A stretch of DNA of 64,000 bases, from NCBI GenBank assembly GCA_007750655.1, contig CP036290.1, positions 310,001 through 374,000 of the forward strand. The letters run 5' to 3'. The translations under genes were made by a program, and so were the position numbers. The first letter of the stretch is position 1; each line of letters opens with the position of its first letter. The DNA comes from Rohdeia mirabilis (GTDB lineage: Bacteria > Planctomycetota > UBA1135 > GCA-002686595). The notes below the pieces were generated by a model, which was not told the origin of the DNA, did not search any database, and was given only the letters and a program-made list of their open reading frames with translations. This document shows positions 16,900 through 25,545 of this stretch, one piece after another.

Positions 16900-19800
16900 A
16901 TGTCCACCGACCGCCACACCCGCGCCCGCGAGATCCTCGCCGACGTCCAGCACCTGCCCGCGGCGCGGCGCGAGACGATGATCGAGCGCGCGTGCGGGGA
17001 TGACGCCGAGCTGCTGCGCGAGGTGCGGGCGCTGGCGGGAGGCGACGGCGCGGCGGGAGCACCCGTTCCCGCCGCAGGCCCCCCGGGCGGGCCCGCCGCC
17101 GAGGTCGCCGGCCAGCGCATCGACCACTACATCCTCGTCGAGCCCATCGGCGAGGGCGGCATGGGCACGGTCTGGCTCGCGGAGCAGACCGAGCCGGTCC
17201 AGCGGAACGTCGCGCTCAAGATCATCAAGCTGGGCATGGACACGCGCGAGGTCATCGCGCGCTTCGCCGCCGAGCGCCAGGCGCTGGCGGTGATGGACCA
17301 CCCCAACATCGCCAAGGTGCTCGACGCCGGGGCGACCGACGGCGGCCGCCCGTACTTCGTGATGGAGTACATCGAGGGCGTGCCGATCGTCGAGCACTGC
17401 GACCGCGCGCAGCTCGACACCACGGCGCGGCTCGAACTCTTCACCGAGGTGTGCGGCGCGATCCAGCACGCGCACCAGAAGGGGCTCGTGCACCGCGACA
17501 TCAAGCCGTCGAACGTGCTCGTCGCGTTGCAGGACGGCGCGCCCGTGCCCAAGGTCATCGACTTCGGCATCGCCAAGGCCACCGAGGGCGACGGCGACGC
17601 GGAGACGCTGCTGACCCAGGTCGGCCAGGTGATCGGCACGCCGGCCTACATGGCGCCCGAGCAGGCCGAACGCGGCGGCCTCGACATCGACACGCGCGCG
17701 GACATCTACTCGCTCGGCGTGCTGCTGTACGAGCTGCTCACGGGCACGACGCCGTTCGACATCGCGACGCTCGTGCAATCGGGCTACGACGAGATGATGC
17801 GCGCGATCCGCGAGGTGGAGCCGCCCAAGCCGAGCACGCGGCTCAGCTCGCTCGGCGAGACCGGGACGCGCACGGCGCAGCTGCGGCGCGTGGGCCTGAA
17901 GGAGCTGCGCTCCCAGCTCTCGGGCGACCTGGACTGGATCGTCATGCGCTGCCTCGAGAAGGATCGCGAGCGGCGCTACGAGTCGGCGACCGCTCTGGCC
18001 GAGGACGTGCGGCGGCACCTGGCCGACGAGCCGGTCACCGCGGGTCCGCCGAGCGCGCGCTACCGCTTCGCGAAGTTCGTGAAGCGCAACCGCGCCCAGG
18101 TCGTCGCCGCGGCGATCGTCCTCGTGGTCCTCGTCGCCGGCATGGTCGGGACGACGTGGGGGCTGGTCTGGGCGCTGGACGAGCGCGACCGTGCGGACGC
18201 GGCGGCCACCCAGGCCCAGCTCGCCACCGCGGCCGAGGCCGAGCAACGCGCCGCGGCCCAGGAGAGCGAGCGGCGCGCCGTGGCGGAGGCCGAGCGCGCC
18301 ACGCTCGCGCGGGAAGCCGAGGCCGAGCAGCGCGCGGCCGCCCAGGAGAGTGAGGCGCGCGCCGTCGCCGAGGCGGAGCGCGCGACGCAGGCGGAGGCCG
18401 AGGCCCTCGCGCGTGCCGAGGAACTGGAGACCGTGGCGGCCTTCCAGACGGCGCAGCTCAACGGGATCGACGTCCAGGCCATGGGCGCCCAGCTGCGCGA
18501 GGCGTTGCTCGCGGCCGTCCCCGAGGCCGAGCGTCCCGCCTTCGACGCGGCGCTCGCTCCGATCAACTTCAGCAACATCGCGCTGGGCACGATCGAGAAG
18601 AACGTGCTGGAGCGCTCCTACATGGCGATCCAGCGCGAGCTCGTGGGCCAGCCGCGGGTGCGCGCGCGCATGCTGCGTTCGCTCGCGGTCACCTTCGCCG
18701 AGTTCGGGCTGCCGCAGCGCTCGCTGGGTCCCCTGCAGCAGGTCGTCGAGATCTGGCGCGAGCACGGGGCCGAGGACGAGTCCGAGCTGCTCCTCGCCCT
18801 CTCCGACATGGGGGCGAGCCTCGCCGACATGGACCGCACGTCCGAGGCCGACGTGTACATCCGAGAAGCGGTCGAGATCGCCCGTCGGACGCGGGACGCG
18901 GACGATCCACAGCTGCTCCAGCTGCTGGGGACCCATGGGGTCCTGCTCTCCATGCTCGGCGACTTCGAGGCGGCGGAGGATTTGTTGCGCGCCGCGTACG
19001 CGGGTCTGGTGGAGACCACCGGCCCCGAGTCGCTCGACTCGCTGTGGGCGCTGACGAGCCTCGGCAACGTGCTCTCGGAGGTCGGGGCGCTCGAGGAAGC
19101 CGAAGAGCTGCTGCGCGCCGCGTACGAACTGCACGTGTCCGTGCTCGGTGAGAGCGATCCTTCCACGCTCCTGGCCCGGATCCAACTGGCGCACGTTCTC
19201 CTGTACGTGGGCGAGGAGGACGAGGCCGAGCAGATCTACAGGGAGGTCTACGAGGCGCGGCGGCTCACGCACGGCGACGACCACCTGACGACGCTCAACG
19301 CCCTGTACAACTACGCGCAGTCGTTCATGCGTCGGGGCGACTTCGCCGGTGCGCAGGAGCTGCTCGTCGAGGTGCTCGAGGCCCAGCGCCGAACCCTGGG
19401 CGACACGCACTGGATGACGCTGAAGACGCTGGAGGGGCTCGGCGATGCCGCGGTGAAGCTCGGACGGTGGGACGACGCCCTGCGCCATCGGCGCGAGGTG
19501 TACGACACCGTCGTCGAGGTCGACGGCCCCGAGTCCGAGCCCTTCTTCTACGCGGCCCACGATCTGCTGAAGGTGCTCGAGGACCACGGATCGCCCGCGG
19601 AGGCGCTCGAGCTGGCGACCTTCAGCTACGAGAGCGCGCGGGCGACGCTCGATCCGACCAGCGCCATGATCTACGCCTATCTCGCCTCCCGCGGTCGCTC
19701 GCTGCTGCGACTCGAGCGCTACGAGGAGGCCGTCGAGGCGTTGACCGAGTCCTACGAGGCCATGCTCGAGATCGGCGGGCCCGACGACTGGCAGACGAAG

Positions 19801-19908
19801 GACGCGGCCTGGTCGCTCGCCGCGACCTATGACAGCTGGGACCTCGCGGAGCCGGGCCAGGGCTACCGGAAGATCGCGGAGGAGTGGGCCGAACTCGGGG
19901 ACGACTGA
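16900..19908 (+). CDS. Membrane-anchored Ser/Thr protein kinase with TPR sensor half
   Basis: 1002 residues. An N-terminal 70 residues (MSTDRHTRAREILADVQHLP) resembles the short helical region before many planctomycete kinases. Kinase domain about 76-360: glycine loop GEGGMG from residue 84, catalytic Lys in NVALKIIK, HRDIKPSN at 198-205, DFGIAK, APE in GTPAYMAPEQA. A membrane helix at about 400-425 (VVAAAIVLVVLVAGMVGTTW) is followed by an Ala/Glu/Arg coiled coil (430-515) built from near-identical AEAEQRAAAQES blocks, then TPR repeats to the C-terminus. The catalytic residues look intact. Ligand and substrates unknown. It runs convergent into the peroxidase gene with 34 nt between stops. Confidence 0.95.
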   Translation: MSTDRHTRAREILADVQHLPAARRETMIERACGDDAELLREVRALAGGDGAAGAPVPAAGPPGGPAAEVAGQRIDHYILVEPIGEGGMGTVWLAEQTEPVQRNVALKIIKLGMDTREVIARFAAERQALAVMDHPNIAKVLDAGATDGGRPYFVMEYIEGVPIVEHCDRAQLDTTARLELFTEVCGAIQHAHQKGLVHRDIKPSNVLVALQDGAPVPKVIDFGIAKATEGDGDAETLLTQVGQVIGTPAYMAPEQAERGGLDIDTRADIYSLGVLLYELLTGTTPFDIATLVQSGYDEMMRAIREVEPPKPSTRLSSLGETGTRTAQLRRVGLKELRSQLSGDLDWIVMRCLEKDRERRYESATALAEDVRRHLADEPVTAGPPSARYRFAKFVKRNRAQVVAAAIVLVVLVAGMVGTTWGLVWALDERDRADAAATQAQLATAAEAEQRAAAQESERRAVAEAERATLAREAEAEQRAAAQESEARAVAEAERATQAEAEALARAEELETVAAFQTAQLNGIDVQAMGAQLREALLAAVPEAERPAFDAALAPINFSNIALGTIEKNVLERSYMAIQRELVGQPRVRARMLRSLAVTFAEFGLPQRSLGPLQQVVEIWREHGAEDESELLLALSDMGASLADMDRTSEADVYIREAVEIARRTRDADDPQLLQLLGTHGVLLSMLGDFEAAEDLLRAAYAGLVETTGPESLDSLWALTSLGNVLSEVGALEEAEELLRAAYELHVSVLGESDPSTLLARIQLAHVLLYVGEEDEAEQIYREVYEARRLTHGDDHLTTLNALYNYAQSFMRRGDFAGAQELLVEVLEAQRRTLGDTHWMTLKTLEGLGDAAVKLGRWDDALRHRREVYDTVVEVDGPESEPFFYAAHDLLKVLEDHGSPAEALELATFSYESARATLDPTSAMIYAYLASRGRSLLRLERYEEAVEALTESYEAMLEIGGPDDWQTKDAAWSLAATYDSWDLAEPGQGYRKIAEEWAELGDD

Positions 19909-19942
19909 GCCCGACCGTTCGTGCGCCCAGCCGCCGCCGCGT

Positions 19943-20518
19943 CTACGCGTCGAGCAGCGTTTCGATCGCGCCCGTGAGTTCGGGACCGAGCGGCTCGGTG
20001 CGCGCGCCGAAGAATTGCACCGAGGAGCCGTCGCGCGCGATCAGGTACTTGGCGAAGTTCCAGTCCGGCAGTTGACCCGTGCGCGAGCCGAGCAGGCCGT
20101 AGACAGGCGACTGGCCCGGGCCGGCCTGCACCTCCACCTTCTCCATCATCGGGAAGGCGACGCCGTAGTTGCGCTGGCAGAAGGTCGCGATCTCCTCGGG
20201 CGTGCCGGGCTCCTGGCCCATGAACTGGTTGCTGGGGAAGCCGAGGATCACGAGGCCGCGTTCGGCGTAGCGCTCGTGCAGGGTCTGCAGGCCCTCGAGC
20301 TGGGGCGTGAGGCCGCACTTGCTGGCCGTGTTGACGACGAGCACGACCTGGCCCCGCAGGTCGGCGAGCTTCTGTTCGCGCCCCTCGAGCGTGCGGACCT
20401 CGAGGTCGAAGAACGACGTGTCCTTCCAGCGCGCGTCCTCGGTCACGTCCTTCGGGGCGGTGTTCGAGCGGCCGAGGACGAAAGCGGCGAGCGAGGCGAA
20501 GGGGAGTTTGCGGAGCAT
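19943..20518 (-). CDS. Glutathione peroxidase family thiol peroxidase
   Basis: 191 residues from the ATG at 20518. The start carries a short hydrophobic stretch (LPFASLAAFVL), possibly a weak signal or anchor. The peroxidase core is complete: Cys68 in NTASKCGLT replaces selenocysteine, Gln98 in GFPSNQFMGQEPG, and Trp153-Asn154 in DWNFAKYL. Cys-type enzymes of this family usually take electrons from thioredoxin and reduce hydrogen peroxide or lipid hydroperoxides; I infer the same here. It is the last gene of a minus-strand cluster after the NmrA and DUF4345 genes, 116 nt downstream, which suits a redox-stress unit. Confidence 0.93.
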   Translation of the reverse strand: MLRKLPFASLAAFVLGRSNTAPKDVTEDARWKDTSFFDLEVRTLEGREQKLADLRGQVVLVVNTASKCGLTPQLEGLQTLHERYAERGLVILGFPSNQFMGQEPGTPEEIATFCQRNYGVAFPMMEKVEVQAGPGQSPVYGLLGSRTGQLPDWNFAKYLIARDGSSVQFFGARTEPLGPELTGAIETLLDA

Positions 20519-20634
20519 GGTGGGGCGGGTGGGAGGAGCGGGCGGCCGCGCCCAGTGTGGCCGACCGGTCGCGAACTGTCGCGGGAGCGGAGGGCGCGCG
20601 CACAGCGCTCCTCCCGCACCCGCGCTCCTGGCCG

Positions 20635-21186
20635 TCAACGCTGCGCGGGCGTGGACCGAGCGCGTCCCAGCAGCGCGAGTGCACAGAGCCCGCCGAGCAC
20701 GAGCTCGAACCCCAACGCCACGAGCAGCTCGTCCGACGGTCGCCCGTCGAGCACCAGGCTCGAGAGCCGCGCCAGGCCGTAGCCCAGGTAGACCGCCGCC
20801 GCCGCGACGAGCGCCGCCGAGGCGAGCGAGGCGCGGAAGGCTCCCGCCAGCGCCACGAGTCCGATCGCGACGAGGGCGCCACCCGGCGCGCGCAGCTCGC
20901 TGAGAGCGCTCGCGTGGTGGCCGACCGCGAGGTGCTTTGCGTCGATCCCCTGGGCGGCCTGGAACCCGACCGGGTCCAGCGCGAGCGCCGCGCCGACGCC
21001 GATCGCCACCAGGCCACTCGCGGCCAACAGCAGCCGCACCGGCAGCGGCGGCGCCGCTTCGGCCATGGGGTCGGAACCGAGTCCGCCGCCGGGACGGCGA
21101 TCCGGTCCGTTCGATGGGTTCACCGCGCAGGTCGCGCCCGGGCGAACGTCGAGGCGTTCGCGCGCCGTGAGGTTGGAGCAGGACAT
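20635..21186 (-). CDS. DUF4345-like membrane protein
   Basis: 183 residues if started at 21186. That ATG lies 3 nt after the stop codon of the NmrA gene and has AGGAGG at an 8-nt spacing, inside the last codons of that gene. An inner ATG at 21066 (MAEAAPPLPV) would give 143 residues and is nearer the usual family start, so the first 40 residues are uncertain. Four membrane segments follow (LLLAASGLVAIGVGAALAL, LVAIGLVALAGAF, ALVAAAAVYLGYGLA, LVALGFELVLGGLCALALLG), with the DPVGF and RAPGGALVAIGL motifs of DUF4345. Function unknown; translationally coupled to the NmrA gene. Confidence 0.72.
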   Translation of the reverse strand: MSCSNLTARERLDVRPGATCAVNPSNGPDRRPGGGLGSDPMAEAAPPLPVRLLLAASGLVAIGVGAALALDPVGFQAAQGIDAKHLAVGHHASALSELRAPGGALVAIGLVALAGAFRASLASAALVAAAAVYLGYGLARLSSLVLDGRPSDELLVALGFELVLGGLCALALLGRARSTPAQR

Positions 21187-21189
21187 GGC

Positions 21190-22086
21190 TCAGGCCTCCT
21201 GGGTGGCGAGGGCCCACACGCCGTCCGCGACCGCGTCCGAGGCGTACTGATCGAACGAGCGCGGCGCGCGGCCGAGCGCGCGCTGGACACCGTCGGTCAC
21301 GTACGCGTTGTGCCCGTCGAGCACGGCCGTGAACAGATACTCGAGCAGGCCGATCATCGCGGGCGGGAGCCCCGCGTCGGCGAGGCCCGCGGTGAACGCG
21401 TCGATCGGGATCTGCACGTACTCGACCGGTCGGCCGGATGCGGACGCGATGCGCGCGATCGCGTCGCCGAACGTCAGCAGCTCGGGGCCCGTCACTTCGT
21501 ACACCTCGCCCGCGTGGCCGTCCTCGGTGAGTGCCGCGACAGCCACGTCGGCCACGTCGTCGATGTCCACGAACGGCTCGCGCACGTCGCCCGCGGGCAG
21601 CGCGACGGTGCCGGACAGGACGAGCTCGGCGAACGGACCCTCGCTGAAGTTCTGCGCGAACCAGCTCGCGCGCACCACGGTCGCGTCGACGCCGCCGGCG
21701 GCCGCGGTGTCGAGCACGATCCGCTCGCAACGCTGGGCCTCCTCCTCGCCGCGGCCGGACAGCAGCACGAGGCGCCGCACGCCGAGGCGCACGGCCAGGT
21801 CGGTGAAGGCCTGGATCGCGGCCGGCGCGGCGGGCACCGCGAGGTCGGGCGTGTAGACGACGTAGACGCGTTCGACGCCGGCGAGGGCGGGTTCCCAGGT
21901 CGTCGCGTCGTCCCAGTCGAAGGGGACCTGGGCCGAGCGCGAGGCGCGGCGCACGGGCAGGCCGCGGGCCTCGAGGCGGTCGGCGACCCGGCGACCGGTC
22001 TTGCCGGTGGCGGCGAGGACGAGAGTGAGCGGCTGGGCGGTGCGGGCGTCGTGCGTGGAGGTCTCGGTGGGCATGGCGGTGTTCAT
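21190..22086 (-). CDS. NmrA-like NAD(P)-binding protein (SDR_a5 type)
   Basis: 298 residues from the ATG at 22086. The Rossmann opening LTLVLAATGKTGRRVADRLE has the GxTGxxG pattern, with the second strand ending in RRASRS, which suggests NADP preference. Later blocks VYVVYTPDLA, VVRASWFAQNFSEGP and DIDDVADVAVAAL are typical of NmrA/TMR-type atypical SDRs. These act as redox sensors or NAD(P)H-dependent quinone reductases. The frame also opens from an ATG at 22176 that sits 7 nt after a TAGGTT box, but those extra 30 residues are Arg/His-rich and unlike the family. First gene of the cluster leading to DUF4345 and peroxidase, and divergent from the AraC-type regulator. Confidence 0.85.
   Translation of the reverse strand: MNTAMPTETSTHDARTAQPLTLVLAATGKTGRRVADRLEARGLPVRRASRSAQVPFDWDDATTWEPALAGVERVYVVYTPDLAVPAAPAAIQAFTDLAVRLGVRRLVLLSGRGEEEAQRCERIVLDTAAAGGVDATVVRASWFAQNFSEGPFAELVLSGTVALPAGDVREPFVDIDDVADVAVAALTEDGHAGEVYEVTGPELLTFGDAIARIASASGRPVEYVQIPIDAFTAGLADAGLPPAMIGLLEYLFTAVLDGHNAYVTDGVQRALGRAPRSFDQYASDAVADGVWALATQEA
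21195..21200 (-). promoter_or_regulatory. Strong Shine-Dalgarno AGGAGG for the DUF4345 gene
   Basis: AGGAGG on the minus strand lies 8 nt before the ATG at 21186 and inside the final codons of the upstream NmrA gene. It is one of the few perfect ribosome sites in the window and decides the longer start. It implies coupling to the upstream gene. Confidence 0.65.
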
Positions 22087-22183
22087 GGCGGTGTGGTGGT
22101 GGGCTCGGTTCGAGCGGGTGTCGGAAGGCCGGTGGGGGCGGCGCCGGCGGTCCAGCGCCGATCCCTTCACCTGCATGCCGTCC

Positions 22184-22189
22184 AACCTA
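22184..22189 (-). promoter_or_regulatory. Candidate -10 box TAGGTT for the NmrA-DUF4345-peroxidase cluster
   Basis: Minus-strand TAGGTT, 7 nt before an in-frame ATG at 22176 and 97 nt before the preferred ATG at 22086. It sits in the 200-nt divergent region opposite the AraC-type gene's own box at 22277. The -35 is not convincing. Confidence 0.4.
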
Positions 22190-22253
22190 GGCGTCCATCG
22201 GCGGCGCCTCCATGACGCTGAGTCGCTGGTTCATGCTCATTCGTCCAGATCGC

Positions 22254-22282
22254 TTGGACCGACGCCCGACGGCCCCTAGGGT
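22254..22282 (+). promoter_or_regulatory. Candidate promoter of the AraC-type gene with leaderless spacing
   Basis: TAGGGT at 22277-22282 is followed by only 6 nt (GGCGCC) before the ATG at 22289. A TTGGAC hexamer at 22254-22259 stands 17 nt upstream as a possible -35. Start of transcription would fall at or next to the A of ATG. A short inverted repeat (GTCCA, 7 nt, TGGAC at 22243-22259) overlaps the -35 and could be a control site. Confidence 0.5.
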
Positions 22283-22288
22283 GGCGCC

Positions 22289-23326
22289 ATGGCCCAGCAC
22301 GACCCCCGGCACGACGCCGCCGCGACCGCCGCCAGCGCCCCTTCCGACGCCTTCCCCGCCTCGGCGGACCCGCTCGGCGAGGCCCTGCACTTCCTGCGGA
22401 TGGACGGCGTGGTCTACGCGCGCTCGGAGTTGACCGCGCCCTGGTCGGTGGCCCTGCCCGCCATGCCCGACTGCGTGCTCTTCCACGTGGTCACCGCGGG
22501 CGCCTGCTGGTGCGAGGTGGACGGACTCGAACCGCAGCGGCTCGCGCCCGGCGAGTTCACGCTCGTGCCGCACGGCGAGGGCCACGTCATCACGAGCGCG
22601 CCCGGACTGCCGGCCATCGACTTCTTCGACCTGCCCGTCGAGCGCGTGAGCGAGCGCTACGAGTTCCTGCGCCACGGCGGCGGCGGCGAGGCCACGCACC
22701 TGATCTGCGGCGCGGTGCGCTTCGACCACCCGGCGGCGCGCGACCTGTTGCGTCTCCTGCCCAAGGTCCTGCGCACGTCGGCCTGGAGTTCGCCGCAGGC
22801 CGACTGGATGCAGAGTACGCTGCGACTGATGGGCGCGGAGTCGAGCGGTCGCATGCCCGGCGGCGAGGCGGTGGTCACGCGCCTCGCGGACATCCTCGTG
22901 ATCCAATCGATCCGCGCGTGGATCGCCGACAACCCGACGGCGCGCACCGGTTGGTTGGGCGCGCTCGACGACGAGCGCATCGGCCCGGCGATCCTGCGCG
23001 TGCAGCGCGAACCCGAGCGTCCGTGGACCGTCGAGTCACTGGCGCGCGCGGTGGCGATGTCGCGTTCGGCCTTCGCGGCGCGCTTCAAGGAACTGGTGGG
23101 CGAGACGCCGATCCAGTTCCTCACGCGCTGGCGGATGCACGTGGCGACGACGCTGTTGCGCGACGGCGGTGCAACGGTGTCCGAGCTCTCGCACCGCTCG
23201 GGCTATCGCTCCGAGGCGGCGTTCAGTCGGGCGTTCAAGCGCGTGATGGGGCACCCGCCGAGTTCGGTCGCGCGCGGTGGGGCGCAGGCCGCGGCCACCG
23301 CGCCCGGGGCACCGACCGAGGCCTAG
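22289..23326 (+). CDS. AraC family transcriptional regulator with cupin-type N-terminus
   Basis: 345 residues. The N-terminal half (about 30-190) is a cupin_6-like ligand domain, with the stretches PDCVLFHVVTAGACW and LAPGEFTLVPHGEGHVI and a CGAVRFDHPAAR segment. The C-terminal 100 residues hold two helix-turn-helix motifs: WTVESLARAVAMSRSAFAARF with GETPIQFLTRWR, then TVSELSHRSGYRSEAAFSRAF with MGHPPS. This layout is common in regulators next to short-chain or NmrA oxidoreductases. Its divergent position suggests it controls the NmrA-DUF4345-peroxidase cluster and perhaps itself. The effector is unknown. Confidence 0.92.
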   Translation: MAQHDPRHDAAATAASAPSDAFPASADPLGEALHFLRMDGVVYARSELTAPWSVALPAMPDCVLFHVVTAGACWCEVDGLEPQRLAPGEFTLVPHGEGHVITSAPGLPAIDFFDLPVERVSERYEFLRHGGGGEATHLICGAVRFDHPAARDLLRLLPKVLRTSAWSSPQADWMQSTLRLMGAESSGRMPGGEAVVTRLADILVIQSIRAWIADNPTARTGWLGALDDERIGPAILRVQREPERPWTVESLARAVAMSRSAFAARFKELVGETPIQFLTRWRMHVATTLLRDGGATVSELSHRSGYRSEAAFSRAFKRVMGHPPSSVARGGAQAAATAPGAPTEA

Positions 23327-23403
23327 GCTCGCCGCGAGGCTGCGCGACGGGCGTCGGACGTCGCACCTCCACGCGCCGTCCCCACCTCGCGGTCCACGGT
23401 CGC

Positions 23404-23409
23404 TAGCAT
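23404..23409 (+). promoter_or_regulatory. Candidate -10 box TAGCAT before the 23419 gene
   Basis: TAGCAT is followed by 9 nt and the ATG at 23419. This is another near-leaderless spacing. No strong -35. Confidence 0.42.
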
Positions 23410-23418
23410 CGGCGGGCC

Positions 23419-25443
23419 ATGAACTCGCAACGCTGGACGCTCGCACTCGCCCTCCTCGTCGCAATCGGCGCCCTCGTGTGGGTGTTCAGCGGGCCCGCGG
23501 AGGGCGACGGCGACGCGTTCGCGCGGACCGAGACCGAACAGAGCGAAGAGGCCGCCCCCGAGGCCAGTGCGCCCGTTGCACCACTCGCGGACGACGAACG
23601 CGAAGCGGTCACCGCGCCGCCGACCGACGACGTGGCCGACGTCGCACCGCCCGTCGAGCACGTGGTCGTTCCCGACCCGCGCGCGGACGGCGTTCCGACA
23701 CGGCGCGTGGACGGAACCGTGGTCGTCAGCGACTCGGCCGGCGTCGAGCACTTCACCGAGAGCGGCACGGGGGCCGCGATGGTGTGGATCGGCAACACCG
23801 GCACGCTGGAGAAGCTCGCGATCGAGGACGGGCGTTGGTTCCTCGACGTGCCGCTCGAAGCGCGCCTCGGTTTCCAGGACTTCGTGCTCGGCGGTAGGAC
23901 GGCGCGGCTCGATGCGGAGGCGCCGCGCGCGATCCCCGATCACGGCCGCGTGACCGTGAACGCGCGCTGGGTCGACGCCGCCGTCCTGCGCGTGCTCGCT
24001 GTCGACACGGGCCTCGAGCTCGAGGGCGTCGAGGTGCGCGAGATCGAGAACGACGTCGCCTACCCCGATCTGCCGCGCAGCCCGGGTGCGAGCGGCGAGG
24101 TCCTGTTCGCCGCGGCCGCGTCGCCCGTCGAACTGCCGACCACGCGCCGCCCCTTCCAACCGGCGAAGGCGGTCCTGCGCGTGCGCGCGCCCGGCTATGC
24201 CTGGGGAGCGATCACGGTGGATCTGCTCGCCGGTGGCCAGCACGACATCGTGCTCGAGCGCGCCGGTGGCCTCGACGTGGCGCTCGTCGGTGATGCGAGC
24301 GGCGCCACCTTGCGCGTCGAAGTGCCCTACGAGGAGTGGATCCGTGGGACGCCCGTGTTCGCGCGGGTGGACGACGCGACCCGCCAGCTCCTGCTCGAGA
24401 ACGCGAATGGCCAGCGCGGCCCGCTGATCCGCGAGCAGGCCCTCGGCGACGAGCGCGAGATCGCGATCGACTCGATCCCGCCCGGCGACTACGACGTGCG
24501 CGTCGAGTTCGGGGCAGCGACCGCGGAGCCGGTCCTGCTCGGCCTGGCGCGCGCGCTCGTCCCGGAAGGTGGGCGCGGCTCCGTCGCGGTCACGATCGAA
24601 CCGCCGCCCGAAGTCGTGTTGGTCCCGCTGCGCGGCGAGGTCGTGGTGCCGCCCGAGTGGGGGCTCGGCGCCGGCTTCATCCTGAACCTCGAACTGCTCG
24701 ACGAGCCGGCCCCCGGCCGCTCCGCCCACAGCCATCCCGACGTGCGCTTCCCCGCGGACGCGAACGGCGTGTATCCGTTCGACGCGGGCGCGGTGGAGCC
24801 CGGGCGCTACGTGGCGTACGTCCACTTCCACATGCTCGCGGTCGAACTCGTCGTCGGACCCGAAGGGGCGATCGACGCGCGCATCGAGTTCCCACCGCCC
24901 GCGCGCGTTCGTATCGAAGCGCGCGACGCGGCCGGCGCCACGGGGCCCGAAGCGGGCCTCACGACGATCATATGGCACTCGCTCGGCTCGTGGAACACGG
25001 ACAGCATCACGCGCGCGCAGGCCGACGTCGACCTCGAGACGGGCCTGTTCGAGTTCTTCGCGCCACCGGGGAGGATCGAGGTCGGGCCGGTCGGCAGCGC
25101 CTGGGAGAGCGGACCGCAGCAGTTCGACGTGGTCGCCGGAGTGAACGCGTTCACGCTCGACGTCCGTCGCGGTCTCGGCTTCCGCCTCGTGCTGATGGAC
25201 GGCGAGACCGCGGTCCCGATGGGCACGTTCGCGGCTTTCGTCCAAGCGGTTCGCGTCGACGCCGAAGGCACGTCCAACGGCACCTACGTGACGGCGCGCG
25301 GCACCGAGTTCTCCGTCCCCGCGCCCGGGACCTACGCGGTGCAGGTTCCGCAGATCGCGGGCTTCCGGCCGCTCGCCGTGCAGGAGATCCAGATCGGCGC
25401 GGGCGAGTTCGTCGAGCGCGTCGTGCAGCTCGTCCGGGAGTGA
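23419..25443 (+). CDS. Large exported protein with carboxypeptidase-regulatory-like beta domains
   Basis: 674 residues. MNSQRWTLALALLVAIGALV is a signal-anchor, followed by an acidic Pro/Ala/Glu linker (30-90). The rest is beta-rich, with several segments resembling carboxypeptidase-regulatory or prealbumin-like folds (VLRVLAVDTGLELEGVEV, ARVRIEARDAAGATGPEAG, GFRLVLMDGETAVPMG). No catalytic motif is visible. The overall plan (single N-terminal anchor, disordered linker, repeated beta domains) matches the 1089-residue protein at 57587. Probably a cell-envelope structural or binding protein; specific role unknown. Confidence 0.68.
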   Translation: MNSQRWTLALALLVAIGALVWVFSGPAEGDGDAFARTETEQSEEAAPEASAPVAPLADDEREAVTAPPTDDVADVAPPVEHVVVPDPRADGVPTRRVDGTVVVSDSAGVEHFTESGTGAAMVWIGNTGTLEKLAIEDGRWFLDVPLEARLGFQDFVLGGRTARLDAEAPRAIPDHGRVTVNARWVDAAVLRVLAVDTGLELEGVEVREIENDVAYPDLPRSPGASGEVLFAAAASPVELPTTRRPFQPAKAVLRVRAPGYAWGAITVDLLAGGQHDIVLERAGGLDVALVGDASGATLRVEVPYEEWIRGTPVFARVDDATRQLLLENANGQRGPLIREQALGDEREIAIDSIPPGDYDVRVEFGAATAEPVLLGLARALVPEGGRGSVAVTIEPPPEVVLVPLRGEVVVPPEWGLGAGFILNLELLDEPAPGRSAHSHPDVRFPADANGVYPFDAGAVEPGRYVAYVHFHMLAVELVVGPEGAIDARIEFPPPARVRIEARDAAGATGPEAGLTTIIWHSLGSWNTDSITRAQADVDLETGLFEFFAPPGRIEVGPVGSAWESGPQQFDVVAGVNAFTLDVRRGLGFRLVLMDGETAVPMGTFAAFVQAVRVDAEGTSNGTYVTARGTEFSVPAPGTYAVQVPQIAGFRPLAVQEIQIGAGEFVERVVQLVRE

Positions 25444-25460
25444 GCCGGGACGACGTGTCG

Positions 25461-25535
25461 GTGGACTGCGTGTCGGTGAGCGGCGTGCCTGTGAGCGGCG
25501 TGCCTGTGAGCGGCGTGTCGGTGAGACGCGCGTGA
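25461..25535 (+). repeat. 15-bp tandem repeat, five units
   Basis: Five units of 15 bp run from 25461 (GTGGACTGCGTGTCG), through two exact GTGAGCGGCGTGCCT units and one GTGAGCGGCGTGTCG, to a degenerate last unit. They fill the gap between the convergent stops at 25443 and 25546. Not part of a gene. Confidence 0.8.
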
Positions 25536-25545
25536 GTGGACGGCT

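Noticed and set aside
16144..19587. Upstream extension of the minus-strand FG-GAP gene through the kinase locus
   Set aside because: The sense strand there encodes a complete kinase-TPR protein; the signal peptide at 16143 marks the true start of the FG-GAP gene.
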